NCBI GenBank assembly: GCA_036250195.1
Contig: JAVHZZ010000002.1
Span: 367,724,624-367,788,623 of the forward strand
DNA from: Mixophyes australis
Taxonomy: Eukaryota; Chordata; Amphibia; Anura; Limnodynastidae
DNA: 64,000 nucleotides
Direction: 5' to 3'
Shown piece after piece: positions 23,752 through 34,427 of this stretch (positions within the stretch are counted from its first letter, which is position 1; each line of letters starts with the position of its first letter). The translations under genes were made by a program, and so were the position numbers. The notes under the pieces were generated by a model. It was not told the DNA's origin, did not search any database, and saw only the letters and a list, made by a program, of their open reading frames with translations.

Positions 23752-23934
23752 CTTCCTCCCTTCTCTCTCTCTCTTTCTCCTTCCTCCCTTCTCTCTCTCT
23801 CGCTCTCCTTCCTCCCTTCTCTCTCTCTCCTTCCTCCCTTCTCTCTCTCTCTCTCCTTCCTCCCTTCTCTCTCTCTCTCTCTCTCTCTATCTCTCCTTCC
23901 TCCCTCCCTTCTCTCTCTCTCACTCTCCTTCCTC

Positions 23935-23975
<41 letters not shown>

Positions 23976-24129
23976 TCCTCCCTTCTCTCTCTCTCTCCTT
24001 CCTCCCTTCTCTCTCTCTCTCTCTCTCCTTCCTCCCTTCTCTCTCTCTCTCTCCTTCCTCCCTTCTCTCTCTCTCCTCCCTTCTCTCTCTCTCTCTCTCT
24101 CCTTCCTCCATTCTCTCTCCTTTCTCCCT

Positions 24130-24167
<38 letters not shown>

Positions 24168-24230
24168 CTTCCTCCCTTCTCTCTCTCTCTCTCTTTCTCT
24201 CACACACTCTCCTTCCTCACTCCCTTTGGT
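23641..24230. repeat. Polypyrimidine tract (CT)n with CTTCCTCC interruptions
   Basis: About 590 bp of almost pure C/T on the plus strand: a long (CT)n, then repeated CCTTCCTCCCTTCTCTCTCT blocks. It lies inside peroxidase intron 4 (24341-23466), so the transcript carries a long GA-rich tract. Arg/Glu-rich and Ser/Leu-rich frames here are artefacts. Confidence 0.95.
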
Positions 24231-24341
24231 TCACTAGGCTTCTGGGAGATGTAGAATAACAGCCACATAGGGAGTTTTCTGTCACTAGAGGGCAGTTATC
24301 TTGCATTTTGTTTTTAGTTTTTATTATTTATTTATTGATAC

Positions 24342-24517
24342 CTGAGATATTGAAGGAGCTTGGGTTGATCTGTTTCAACTTCTCAGTTATAAGCTGTAGA
24401 GTGAGCTCCATATAGTCAGCTGCTCGAATTGCATTTCTGCTTGCGGCTACAGGTTGTTTGAAGAACGCCATGAGATCATTGGGACTGACAACGTCCCTCT
24501 TCAGACGTGCTTTTAAG
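24342..24517 (-). CDS. Haem peroxidase exon 4: propeptide, AADY segment
   Basis: The acceptor CTCTTTAG and donor CAG|GTATC enclose 176 nt, entered in phase 2 and left in phase 1. The product begins SLKARLKRDVVSPNDLMAFF and contains KQPVAASRNAIRAADYMEL, a family signature of mammalian-type peroxidases (FKQP..A.R.A.RAADY). It ends FNIS, matching the usual FN(V/I)T boundary. The donor is followed within about 110 bp by the polypyrimidine tract at 23641-24230, which is polypurine in the transcript. Confidence 0.9.
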
Positions 24518-25459
24518 CTAAAGAGACAGACTACACGTTATTGATTGATTGACAATTATTACTTGGCACAAGGTATGTAGTATTTAATGAATCAAGACCC
24601 TTTTGCCTTGTTAAACCTGTGCCCCAGCGAAATGCGTTTCTGCCGATATGGGTTTCCTCAATTACCCTTGATAATCATAAAACTTCGGATGTTTGAATGA
24701 ATGAATGAATGTTGTATTTGAAATACCTTCTACATAGGGCTTAGAATCTTCCACTTGAGGCAGGAGGGCTGAATAACATTAATGAATGACGACTATTTAT
24801 GAATGGTGGAAGTAGCAACTGAAGGCAAAACTCCGATTAGAAGAAAAGATAATTTAATATCTGCTGGTAAGTATGCCTTTATGCGCTTGTAATTTTATCA
24901 AGTCTTATAATGAAACAACAGACTGCCGGGTTATTTATAAAATAAAAATTGTTGTTGATCTTACAGATAACACAAAAGTCTGTATAAATAATCCTCATTT
25001 TGACAGTAGGCACATGGTATAAACTTTAGGACGTAACTTTTATGGTGCGAATTATCTGAAGAACACTGAACTATTCAGAAGTGAAAGACCTATATATACA
25101 ATTACCATCCTTACAGGAGGTGTGAATCTATAATAACTTCATTAAGCCTAGAGATAAAGGCATGAACTTTAGTTTGTTTATATTCCTTTAAGAACGATGT
25201 ACACATCAACATTCATTATACACATTCCTATATAATCTATGTCTGAGGGAAATTAAGAAATGTGAATATTTGCAGATATGAAATATGTATGAAAATTAAA
25301 AAGTGGCAATTTGAATTTGTAATATCAGAACATAAGAATATAAGCATTGTCAGATAAGGGCAACTCTCGTTATTACTGAACTATAATTTATGCTGGGCCT
25401 ACAGTTCACCAACAGCTATCTTGCCATAGGTTTCCTGCCTCCGCTTACATTAACCTTAC
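24518..25459. other. Intron 3, nothing recognised
   Basis: AT-rich sequence with small tandem (GAAT)n near 24692-24715. No coding or transposon signature. Confidence 0.4.
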
Positions 25460-25553
25460 CTGTTCCTGGTGTTTGTGTAAGCATTATCCACGATCCGCTT
25501 GGCCTCCTGTACACAATCTAATATTAGCTCAGTTTGCACCTCTTCCCATCCAT
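25460..25553 (-). CDS. Haem peroxidase exon 3: propeptide
   Basis: Bounded by TTTTTCAAG and AG|GTAAGG. It enters in phase 1 and leaves in phase 2. The frame reads D-GWEEVQTELILDCVQEAK followed by RIVDNAYTNTRNR. The EAK-x-hydrophobic-VD-x-AY pattern matches the propeptide of MPO/EPO/LPO-type peroxidases, as I know the family. A Cys occurs in the segment. The exon was too short to show up as a convincing ORF and was found by frame and splice-site matching to its neighbours. Confidence 0.85.
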
Positions 25554-25745
25554 CTTGAAAAAGAAAACAATAGCACAAATGTTTATAAGATTATAGGTAA
25601 CATTTACAGCACAACAACTAAGGATTGTGTCACGCTAGTGATTGTCTCTCAACATTTTTACTATTAGGATTTTTAGGCGTGAGTCCTCTTTTTCTCCCAA
25701 TCTGCACAAAAGTATAAAATACTATATTGAAGTTGCACAGACTCT

Positions 25746-26219
25746 GGGCCTGATTCATTTTGGAAAGTAAAGCAAAAAAAATAAGTAACTTTGAACCTTG
25801 GCAAAACCATTTTACAATACAAGGGGTGCAAATTAGTATATTATTTTGCACATAAGGAAAATATTGGCTGTTTTTCATGTAGGACGCAAATACTTAGCTT
25901 TATATTTGCATTGACATTAAAAGTTGATCTAGGTCAGTGATGACTAACCTGTGACACTCCAGGTGTTGTGAAACTACAAGCCCCAGAATGCTTTGCAAGC
26001 TATCAGCTAGTTATCTACTGGCAAAGCATGCTGGGACTTGTAGTTTCACAACACCTGGAGTGTCATAGGTTAGCCATCACTGATCTAGGTCATGCTCTAC
26101 CACAATCATAAATCTGTCCTCACATTTTAAGTTTACCCACCCTCCAATGTAGCATGGTTTTGCCATGATTCAAAGTTACTCATTTTTTATTGCTTTACTT
26201 TACTTAATGAATCAGGCCC
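25746..26219. mobile_element. Outer MITE with ~70-bp inverted ends
   Basis: GGGCCTGATTCATT at the left and AATGAATCAGGCCC at the right begin two diverged inverted arms sharing AAAGTAAAGCAA, AGTAACTTTGAA and TGGCAAAACCAT. A possible 3-bp TCT duplication flanks it. The hAT MITE 25935-26082 is nested in its centre. Superfamily not assigned. Confidence 0.65.
25935..26082. mobile_element. Foldback hAT MITE nested in the outer MITE
   Basis: CAGTGATGACTAACCT and (reverse) CAGTGATGGCTAACCT open two arms that pair almost throughout the 148 bp. ATCTAGGT duplications sit at 25927-25934 and 26083-26090. Confidence 0.9.
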
Positions 26220-27635
26220 TCTATGTACAAAGCTGAGTTATGTAATATACCTTGAAAAGCAGCATACTCTTGCTACCTTTTCCATCTTTTACTGAGCGCT
26301 CACGAACTTAAAACCTTGTTAGCGGAGGTGACATTTCTGTATGTTGCAGCACTATGGAATGTGGAAGAGGAGGAACATTGCATATATATGCCTATATCTA
26401 CTTGGGTGATTTGTAGACTCCTAGGTAACAGAACTATTCTTCACAGTTTATGCATGTAAACACAAGATGTGGCTAGTGTTGTCACAATAGTTTGCATTGC
26501 TATTTAAGCTTATTGGCAAATGGTTTTAGGGATATATATTTGGCTGTTAGTAAAAGGAATCACTATTTACTTTTAAATAGACTTTTGGGATTTTGTTATC
26601 CTTGAACTTCACCTAACCTTTAGAACAATTAGAATCTTCTATTATTTGCCACATCTATATTGACATTTCTAAACATTTGCCATGATCTCTGGGCACCTAG
26701 AGGTCCATTCTTGGCATAAAGACACATTATATTTAATTCCTTGGCCACTGATCACTGCATACAATATTCAAAATGAATGCATGTGTCTAATATGGCAGAG
26801 AGGCTGCATAACCCACAAAAAGAAGCAGAATTCTGTCATGACCTTAGGACAACACCAAGTGACAGGCAGCTGTTTGTGAACTGGAGATTTCAACAACATG
26901 TAACAAATGCGTTTGAAACAACAACTGTCTGAGCTTCTACATCTCCCTCCCTTATTTCCCACAATACAACTAGCAGCTGCTATATTGCAATAATGTTGCC
27001 ATTCGCTACAAAATAGGTGCTGGAAGCAGGATATAACTATACTCTCCTGACCCTCTTCAATGTCTCTCCTTGTTAAAACAAGATGAAAATTAAAAATAAA
27101 AAACATTTTCTTTCTCATCCTATTCAGAAGTCAAATCCTCTACAAAGGAAACATAACAATTTGGGGCAAATTCATGTGGTTTTATTAAATGTTTGAAAGC
27201 TTTTTCTGGAAGATTATGTTTTCCCTATTTTTCCTATGTGCCACTGTGTGTTACACCTAAAGAAGAAATATAATTTCATTAAATAATCATCTTAACAAAA
27301 GCCCTATCTGCCTTGAAAAGAATTGCAAAAAATTTCCTTGGATAGAATAAAAAATTGTACAAAATTACTGAGCAATCATAATTATGTGAACATTGGGTCG
27401 CTGACAGAGCACTATTTGTCCCTTATTTTATGTTTTAATGTTATTTAAAAAAAATAGAAGCTCCTCTGCACTATACCTGTAATTACCCTATTGCTTTTGA
27501 GTGAGTTAAAAAAATCCACTCCTAATTGCCAAACAGAGATTGTAACATTAGTTCTACACATTTGACGTTAGCTCATAGTAGTGGATTCATATTTTTGGAG
27601 CATGTGGACAGCATCCAGGAATTTGCACAGACCAA
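26220..27635. other. Intron 2, nothing recognised
   Basis: AT-rich intronic DNA. Open frames such as 26768-27118 (-) lack family similarity or coding features. Confidence 0.35.
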
Positions 27636-27782
27636 GGGCTAGATTTATTAAACTGCGGGTTTGGAAAAGTGGAGATGTTGCCTATAGCAACCAATCATAT
27701 TCTAGCTGTCATTTTGTAGAATGTACTAAATAAATTACATAGAATATATTTACTAAACCCGCAGTTTTGTAAATATACCCCC
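27636..27782. mobile_element. MITE with GGG(C)TAGATTTATTAAACTGCGGG-type ends
   Basis: The left arm AAACTGCGGGTTTG (about 27651) and the right arm AAACCCGCAGTTTTG (about 27755) are inverted, within outer GGG..TA.ATTTA ends. It contains TTGCCTATAGCAACCAATCA, a block I associate with frog repeats. Confidence 0.6.
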
Positions 27783-27798
27783 AAATGTCTATTTAGAG

Positions 27799-27984
27799 CA
27801 GTGTTTCTCAACTCCAGTCCTCAGGACCCACTAACAGTGTAGGATTGCCAGGTGACCAGTGAAGTAATTATACCACCTGCTACACTGTGTCAGTCAGCAA
27901 TAAATACACCTGTGCTCCAGCAAGGAGATATATGGAAAACATGTACTGCTAGGGGCTCCTGAAGACTGGAGTTGAGAAACACTG
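27799..27984. mobile_element. hAT MITE (CAGTGTTTCTCAACTCCAG type)
   Basis: The 186-bp element has ends CAGTGTTTCTCAACTCCAGT and an exact complement ACTGGAGTTGAGAAACACTG. ATTTAGAG flanks it at 27791-27798 and 27985-27992. Confidence 0.92.
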
Positions 27985-28494
27985 ATTTAGAGAGAAATGA
28001 AAAAAATACTAGATCTAAAAATAAAAGCTGGCTAAAACAAAAGAGCTTCTAATAACATTCACAGATGTGCAGGTAAAAATTTCCCATAGTTTATGAAACA
28101 GATGATATTTGTGGTGGAGATATTGTCCAGCACACAGTGGACATCCTGCCAGTATGATGGACACTGAAGCTGGTTTCTTTTAGCCAAAGGCACAGCCAAT
28201 TTGGTGGAAATCTGCCCCTATTCTGCACAGCAAAAATTACAATGTCACAGTTGTATGACTAGTAGTTTCGGTTTAGTTTACTTTGACAGGCTTTAACTAG
28301 GTGTGGGGATGTTCCTCAAGAGAATAAGACTGGGGATATGTAAATTACATGGAAAAAAAACAGCCAGTATTTAACTTATCTGCAAAATAAACTAATTTAG
28401 ACTACTAGCATTGCAACATGGTTTTCACCAGAAAACTTAAGTAAGAAAATTTACTCAAATTCTTGCCTAAGTTCCTTAATGAATCACGCCCAGA

Positions 28495-30075
28495 GAGTGA
28501 GAGTCTTGTTGAGGGAGAAAAGGTAATAGCAGATCATCTTAATAACTTTTTTTTCTCAGTGTTCAACACAATAAGAGAGAGTAAGGGGCCATAGATAAAT
28601 TGCAAATATATCCATAAAAATGAAGTAGATATAAGTACATTTACAGAGGAGAAGGTCCTAACAGAGCCTTTAAAACTGAAAGTGGATAAATCAATGGGAC
28701 CAGAAGGGATACATACAAGGATACTAATAGAGCTTAAATGGGTGCTGGTAACACCATTAACAGATTTATTTAACCAGTCACTAGCTACAGGAGTAATTCC
28801 AGGGGACTAGAAAAGAGCAAATGTAGTCCCACTGCACAAGAGTGTAATCAAGGAAGAGGCAAGCAAGTACCGGCCAGTGAGTCTTACGTCAGTAGTAGGG
28901 AAATGAATGGAAACAGTCTTAAAGGAAGGAGTTGTAGAATATCTCCGGTCCAGCCATTTACAGGATCCCAAGCATGGGACAAATCTTATTGACTTTATTG
29001 ACCAGGTGACTAAAGTAATAGATCAAGGGGGGCTGTAGATGCAGCTTATCTAGATTTTAGTAAGGCTTTTGACACTGTCCCCCATCGTAGACTGTTAAAT
29101 AAACTCAAAAGCTTGGGATTGGATAAGGTGGTTGAATAGATAAGATCTTGATTGAAGGATACAAAATTTAGTGTTATAGTAAATGCAGTGCATTCAAAGG
29201 AGGGAAAGGTTACCAGTGGAGTACCCCAAGGATCTGTCATTGGACCAGTGATTGATGATCTAGGTAGACTAGAGGAATGATCAAGAGAGTGACAACTACA
29301 GTTTAATGCCAAAAAATGCAAAATCATGCACTTGGGTCTCAAAAACCCAAAGGCTAAAGATAATATTAACAGCACTATAATGGAAACTATTGAGGAGGAA
29401 AGGGATCTAGGAGTCACTATTTCGGGTGACTTAAAGGCAGGTAAGCAATGTAACAAAACAATGAGAAAGGTAAGTCAGATAGTTGGTTGCTTAGGGAGAG
29501 GAATCAGTAGCAGAAAGAAAGAAGTAATAATGTCACTGTATAGGTCATTGGTTCGGCCTTATATAAAATATTGTGCTCAGTTCTGGAGGCCATATTTCCA
29601 GAAGGATATAAATACATTAGAAGCTGTTAAAAGAAGGGCAACTAAAATGGTGCATGGCCTACAGCACCTAACTTACCTGGAAAGACTAAAAGTTCTTACT
29701 ATGCTTAGTTTGGAGCAGAGAAGGGCAAGGGGGGACATGATAGAAACATACAGTATATCAAGGGTTTTAATAATGGACAGGAGGGAAACATTCTTCAAAG
29801 GAATATTAGAACATGAGGACATGCACTGACACGGGAGGGAAGTAGGTTTAGAGGAAAAAAATTACTTCACAAAAAGGGTAGTGGACAAGTGGAATAGCCT
29901 CCCATCAGCGGTGGTAAAAGCTAATACAGTAGAGCATTTTAAACATGATTAGGATAGAAAATAAGGAATTCCTTACAAAGAACTAAGGATCAAATAGGGT
30001 TTGACATTACCATAGGTTAAAGAAATGGGCAGACTAGATGGCCAAGTGGTTCTTTATCTGCCCTCAAAATCTATG
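28495..30075 (+). pseudogene. CR1/L2-like LINE reverse-transcriptase relic
   Basis: Broken frames read like the RT and C-terminal part of a CR1/L2-type ORF2: a DFSKAFDTVPHRR match near 29052-29090, GVPQGSVIGP near 29220-29250, then an open 167-codon frame (29326-29829) with SLVRPYIKYCAQFWRP and EAVKRRATKMVHGL. The polymerase active-site segment is missing through a deletion around 29250-29290. The 3' end GGGCAGACTAGATGGCC..CTATGC resembles a CR1-type 3' UTR. It is 5'-truncated and inactive, antisense to the peroxidase transcript in intron 2. Confidence 0.85.
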
Positions 30076-31042
30076 CTTCAGTCATGTAGTCTGAGTCGTA
30101 GACAACCATGCCTGTGTCCAACACAAGCATCTGTTTGTTGCTGATTTCATCAAATGAGGCCAATGACATTTACACTGACAGATTCCTGCCATCAGCTAGC
30201 CCGATTCTCAGGCAGCCTGTTGATTAGGATTGATGGTTATTTTACATTCACATCAGTTTTGGGGTAATTTATTTAGAATCTGTCACATTATCCATCCAAA
30301 ACACTATGTGTATTTTTTGTTTTAGAAATCAGAAAAAGACAATGTAAAGTAATCTGTTGTTGACATTGTGGGACATCACAGCGCCACTATGTCTAGAAAG
30401 GTGGTTTTGAGAAATGGTTAGTTACCAAACCTAAAACAATGCATCTCTTATCTGCATTGTATTTTATGGTGATTTCTTCCACTGTATTGTGTATTGTAGC
30501 AATGTCAACCAAGGGCACCGCACCCACAGCTATCTTGGAGGTGTCTGAATTGAGTATAGGCAGCTTAACACATGACCCCACATTATGGGTAATCACTTCC
30601 ATTTCAATAAAAAGCCCTCTTTACATACAGTAACTCACTTTCCTAGCACCAAAAGCTCTAACTATTGAAGCTATGTAGAGTGGCACCATGATCTAAATCT
30701 AGCCCTGGTGGAAGTCATTACACTTTAGTACATACCATTTATAGAAAAACATTTAAAGATCAAAGACTTTTCTCTATTCACATTTTACATGCAAACTGTA
30801 TTCCTGGAAGAGGAATAAAACACTTTTATGAGCTCTAAGATATAAAGCACAAAAAAAACAATAAAACCTGCATCACTACAGCAAACTTTTTTTAGTGGAA
30901 AATGTAATTAACAATGACGTAAAAGACCTGAGTGAGCTACAAATGAATGGGTAAAAGCCAAAGAAATAATTTGCTTGTGATATGTCTCTAATCCACGTGG
31001 GCTCCTGTGCAATAGGAAGTATAGAACATAGGCAATGACTAA
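30076..31042. other. Intron 2, nothing recognised
   Basis: No repeat ends or convincing coding sequence were found between the LINE relic and the Harbinger MITE. Confidence 0.35.
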
Positions 31043-31463
31043 AGCTGGGTACACACTACAGAAATTTCGACCAACTTTTTATGCAGAGCGATTTTACATG
31101 CGATCGATGATCCGATCGCTCGTTCCATGGACTGCATACACACTAGCCTTGTTTAGGACGATAAAGGGAAGAGCGGATGTCCCTTTAGCGACTTTTTACA
31201 GCCATGTTGTCGTGAGCAATGACTGTAATTTCATACTCACTGTTGTGGATCGGTCGGAAGTTTATACACACTACACAGTGGAAACGAGATTGGACCGAAA
31301 ATATTAAACGGTACGACCAACCAAATGAGGCTATAATCATCCATTTGGGCAGACTTTCGACCATCGTGTCACTGCACACACTGACCCGACTTTTGAACGA
31401 GCGGTCGTATGTCGGCTGTTTGAGCCGATTATTGGATAAAAACAGTGTAGTGTGTACCCAGCT
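31043..31463. mobile_element. PIF/Harbinger-like MITE, copy 1
   Basis: AGCTGGGTACACACTACA and its complement TAGTGTGTACCCAGCT form the ends, with TAA on both sides (31040-31042, 31464-31466). It is 421 bp, the same length as the copy at 34605-35025. The 3-bp TAA duplication is typical of PIF/Harbinger. Confidence 0.85.
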
Positions 31464-31466
31464 TAA

Positions 31467-32187
31467 GTTTTGGTACACACTACATGATTTTCATCAGATT
31501 ACCGTGCCAATCACACCATAAACGACTGTTAGGTCCAAAAGGGCAGCACGGTGGCTAAGTGGTTAGCACTTCTGCCTCACAGCACTGGTGTCATGAGTTC
31601 AATTCCCAACCATGGCCTTATCTGTGTGGAGTTTGTATGTTCTCCTTGTGTTTGCGTGGGTTTCCTCTGGGTGCTCCGGTTTCCTCCAACACTCCAAAAA
31701 CATACTGATAGGTTAATTGGCTGCTAACAAATTGACCCTAGTCTGTCTGTGTGGGTGTCTGTGTTAGAAAATTTAGACTGTAAGCTCCAATGGGACAGGG
31801 ACTGATGTGAGTGTGCTCTCTGTACAGTGCTGCGGAATTAGTGGCGCTATATAAATAAATGGTGATGATGAAACTCACATTAGTGTGTACGCTCCAACGA
31901 TCATGTTTATCGTTCCAAAGCGCATCGTATCGTTTGATTTGATTTTATAAACTGACAAAAAATCTCTATAAATGATGGAAAGATTTTGGAAACATTTTGC
32001 AGTGTGTACGCACTCACGAACAGCAGTGTACGCAGATCTCCATAGAGTTTACAGAGTCATGATCTTTTCAGCCGATGGCTATGACAGTTGAAGAGCACAG
32101 ATCTGAAGGTAAATCTTGTAAAATGTGACCACTGTGTACACATGAATCGGCATACTGATCAGGACTTGTATTGTGTACCCAGCCTAA
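31467..32187. mobile_element. Second TACACACTA-type MITE, split by a SINE
   Basis: It starts GTTTTGGTACACACTACATG and ends TTGTGTACCCAGCC, with repeated GTGTGTAC/GTGTACGC motifs between. The SINE at 31541-31871 interrupts it. The ends are diverged, so the boundaries are approximate. Confidence 0.5.
31541..31871 (+). repeat. Intact tRNA-derived SINE
   Basis: The head GGGCAGCACGGTGGCTAAG carries a pol III A box (TGGCTAAGTGG) and B box (GAGTTCAATTCC, 31595-31606). The tail contains TTTAGACTGTAAGCTCCAAT and GGCGCTATATAAATAAAT, then TGATGATG. It serves as the reference for the SINE split by hAT-1. Confidence 0.85.
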
Positions 32188-32599
32188 CTCTGATGTGAAA
32201 GTTTTGTGTCTGCTATAACAATAGCGGATGCTTGTTGGAGAAGCTCCAAAGTACTTATATAACAGGTGCTTTAATAGGTGTGCAGATGTCTGATTACTGC
32301 TTCTGCTCCTTTACTGAAATAAGTAACATTTATCCCAGAAATTTATGTTTCATTTTTTAAATATGAGTTTAACAGCACCAATCTATAGTAGAGGAAACTT
32401 CAGCTGTAGTGGAACTATAAATCCAAGAATACCCTGCCGGAACTTGTAGTCCCAGCAGCTGTGGTGGAACTATAAATCCAAAATTACCTTGCTGGAACTT
32501 GTAGTCCCACCACTGCTGGAGAGCCACATGCTGCCTACACCTGACGTAGACCAACATAACTTAGAGTAATCTTGCATTGATAGTGAATGGATATTTTAT

Positions 32600-32637
<38 letters not shown>

Positions 32638-32924
32638 TATATATATATATGTAACTATTATATATTTTAACTATTTGAAATGAATGTAAAATAACTACTT
32701 TAAAATGTACAAAAAATAATCTATTTTTACCTCCATATATTCATCAAACGTCTGTTTATTATATACACATTGCTTTTCTTGAATTTGTCATTTAATTTGT
32801 TTTGCATTTGGGCTTTACACACAGGGAAACAGGTATTGTGTTCTACAGTCAAAGTCAATTTGTTGTTTATATTGCATTGCAATACTTAAGTTCCTAAACA
32901 GTAGGAAGATAATGGAAAACTTAC
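32188..32924. repeat. Intron 2 proximal part: small tandem duplication and TA microsatellite
   Basis: Two ~62-bp tandem copies containing GGAACTATAAATCCAA and GGAACTTGTAGTCCCA lie at about 32403-32515. A (TA)n run is at 32604-32650. Otherwise nothing was recognised before the exon 2 donor. Confidence 0.6.
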
Positions 32925-33001
32925 CATGGCTGGATGAAGCGCTTGTCTGTGTGAACAGACCGGCAAACAGGATCGCGGCACATATATGTAGAAAGTACAT
33001 T
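32925..33001 (-). CDS. Haem peroxidase exon 2: start codon and signal peptide
   Basis: The acceptor TTTCAG at 33002-33003 leaves a single base before ATG (33000-32998). The 25 codons encode a classic secretory signal: Met, a hydrophobic core (HICAAILFAGLF), then a polar TQTSASSS cleavage region. The exon stops after the first base of a codon at a GTAAG donor (phase 1). Intron 2 is 7.4 kb and full of transposons. I chose this start because it is the only ATG in frame with the downstream peroxidase exons and it directly precedes a signal peptide, as expected for a granule or secreted enzyme. Confidence 0.82.
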
Positions 33002-33107
33002 CTGAAATATATATATATATATATATATATAAAGAAATACAGTATTTTATATTTATATGTATAGACTGGTTCAGAAACGATAGTAGCAGATTTAGAGCAT
33101 CACTCAC

Positions 33108-33126
33108 CTGCCTGGTCCTGATTGTA
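33108..33126 (-). other. Peroxidase exon 1, non-coding (5' UTR)
   Basis: The 3' boundary is set by CAG|GTGAGT, with the last exon base at 33108. The 5' end is only estimated from the TATA box at 33150-33156. No ATG is seen, and exon 2 opens one base before its ATG, so this exon carries leader only. Confidence 0.45.
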
Positions 33127-33149
33127 AAAATAAAGAATTTTGGAGCACA

Positions 33150-33156
33150 TTTTATA
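33150..33156 (-). promoter_or_regulatory. TATA box of the peroxidase gene
   Basis: On the minus strand the heptamer TATAAAA lies about 30 bp before a short segment that ends in CAG|GTGAGTG, a strong splice donor at 33107. This fits a core promoter followed by a tiny non-coding first exon. No CAAT or GC box was assigned. The promoter call is inference from spacing to the exon chain downstream. Confidence 0.6.
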
Positions 33157-33583
33157 GGCAAGGATACAGTGGCTTGAGAGACACCCTGTGGGTGGGCCTA
33201 TACCCTAGTGACACCTATAACGATGGGACTGTACCTGCTGGTTGGTTTCTGGTCTGTGATGCAGGAATGTATTGGTTAAAACAGATGAATAAAGCATTCT
33301 TGGGAAAGCAGATAACAAAGGATGACATGTATTGAATGTAGCTGTGTAAACTCATAAGGGTTATAAATTAACCAAAAGTAAACATGTAAAAGCCCAGCCC
33401 ATAATAACTAAAAAGACTTTTCAATCTGACAATATTCAATTTACAAAGTGAAATTGTTGTATCCATAACACCATCTTTACATCTAATTATACATCCATGT
33501 TTTCTTTTACTAAAACATCAAAGGAAGCCAAGGTGTAAGAATAAAGTCAAACTTTTATTTAAATTCAATGTTTTATGTGTTTT
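33157..33583. other. Region upstream of the peroxidase promoter
   Basis: No ORF or repeat recognised. It presumably contains upstream regulatory sequence, but no specific site is claimed. Confidence 0.3.
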
Positions 33584-34081
33584 TGGGGCACATTTATCAA
33601 TATTGGCAAAAAATGAAAAATAGTTTTCAGTCCTTATAGCACTGTGAAAAAAAAAAGTTACTTACCACTCGATCTTCGTAATGCGATCCTGGGTGGCTTC
33701 TTCGTTACTCCTGCCTCCAGGCATCCAAACAGCAGTGACCCGAAGGACCTGGGTCATGTGACAGGGCTGCACATTCGCTGTAAAGCTCTGCTCTTCGGAG
33801 CAGAGCTTTACAGTGCTGAAAACAATCAGAAATGGTAATGTACGCCAGCCTGAGGTGGCGTACATTACCACATGTGTTTTTGTTTTTACAAAAGTTAATA
33901 AATTGCAGTACATAGCAGTCCCCATAGACATCTATGGGGACTGCTATGTATTTCGAAAAAATCCAAAGCAGCAGATATCTAAGATATCTGCTGTGATGCA
34001 TGAATAATAAATTTGAAGAGGACTTAGATTTACGGCCATTTTCGGGGATTTGCAGCAAAAAATTGATTGATAAATAGGCTC
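33584..34081. mobile_element. MITE made of four perfect hairpins
   Basis: The outer ends GGGGCACATTTATCAAT and (reverse) GGAGCCTATTTATCAAT are inverted. Inside are four separate perfect palindromes: 33778-33813 (16-bp stem, TTCG loop), 33833-33870 (15-bp stem, 8-nt loop), 33909-33950 (20-bp stem, 2-nt loop) and 33969-33993 (12-bp stem, 1-nt loop). Superfamily and target duplication not determined. Confidence 0.7.
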
Positions 34082-34427
34082 CTTTTTTATGATCAGATTT
34101 GAGAGAAATTAGTCCAGGTTGAAGTCAATTTTATTTTATTTCCTATTCTATAATTTCAATTCTAAACAAAGATTTTCAGCAGCAGTGTTTATTCACGTAT
34201 ACTTAACAGAAATCACCAAAGGAAAATCAGAAGAGAGGCTGTTGATAGATACAGTATCTGAGAGGAAAATATACATCAATCAAAACTATTCCTAGACAAA
34301 AGGTAACAGTGTAATAGACATAAATGTATAAGTAAAGAATGAATAGTTTACCTTCCATGTAAACTGTCATGTGCAAGCTAATTTTTAGGTATATAAATCT
34401 GCAAATATGTGTTTGTGAATTAATTCC

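Noticed and set aside
23606..24254. Arg/Glu-rich and Ser/Leu-rich frames
   Set aside because: Products of the (CT)n tract; low complexity only.
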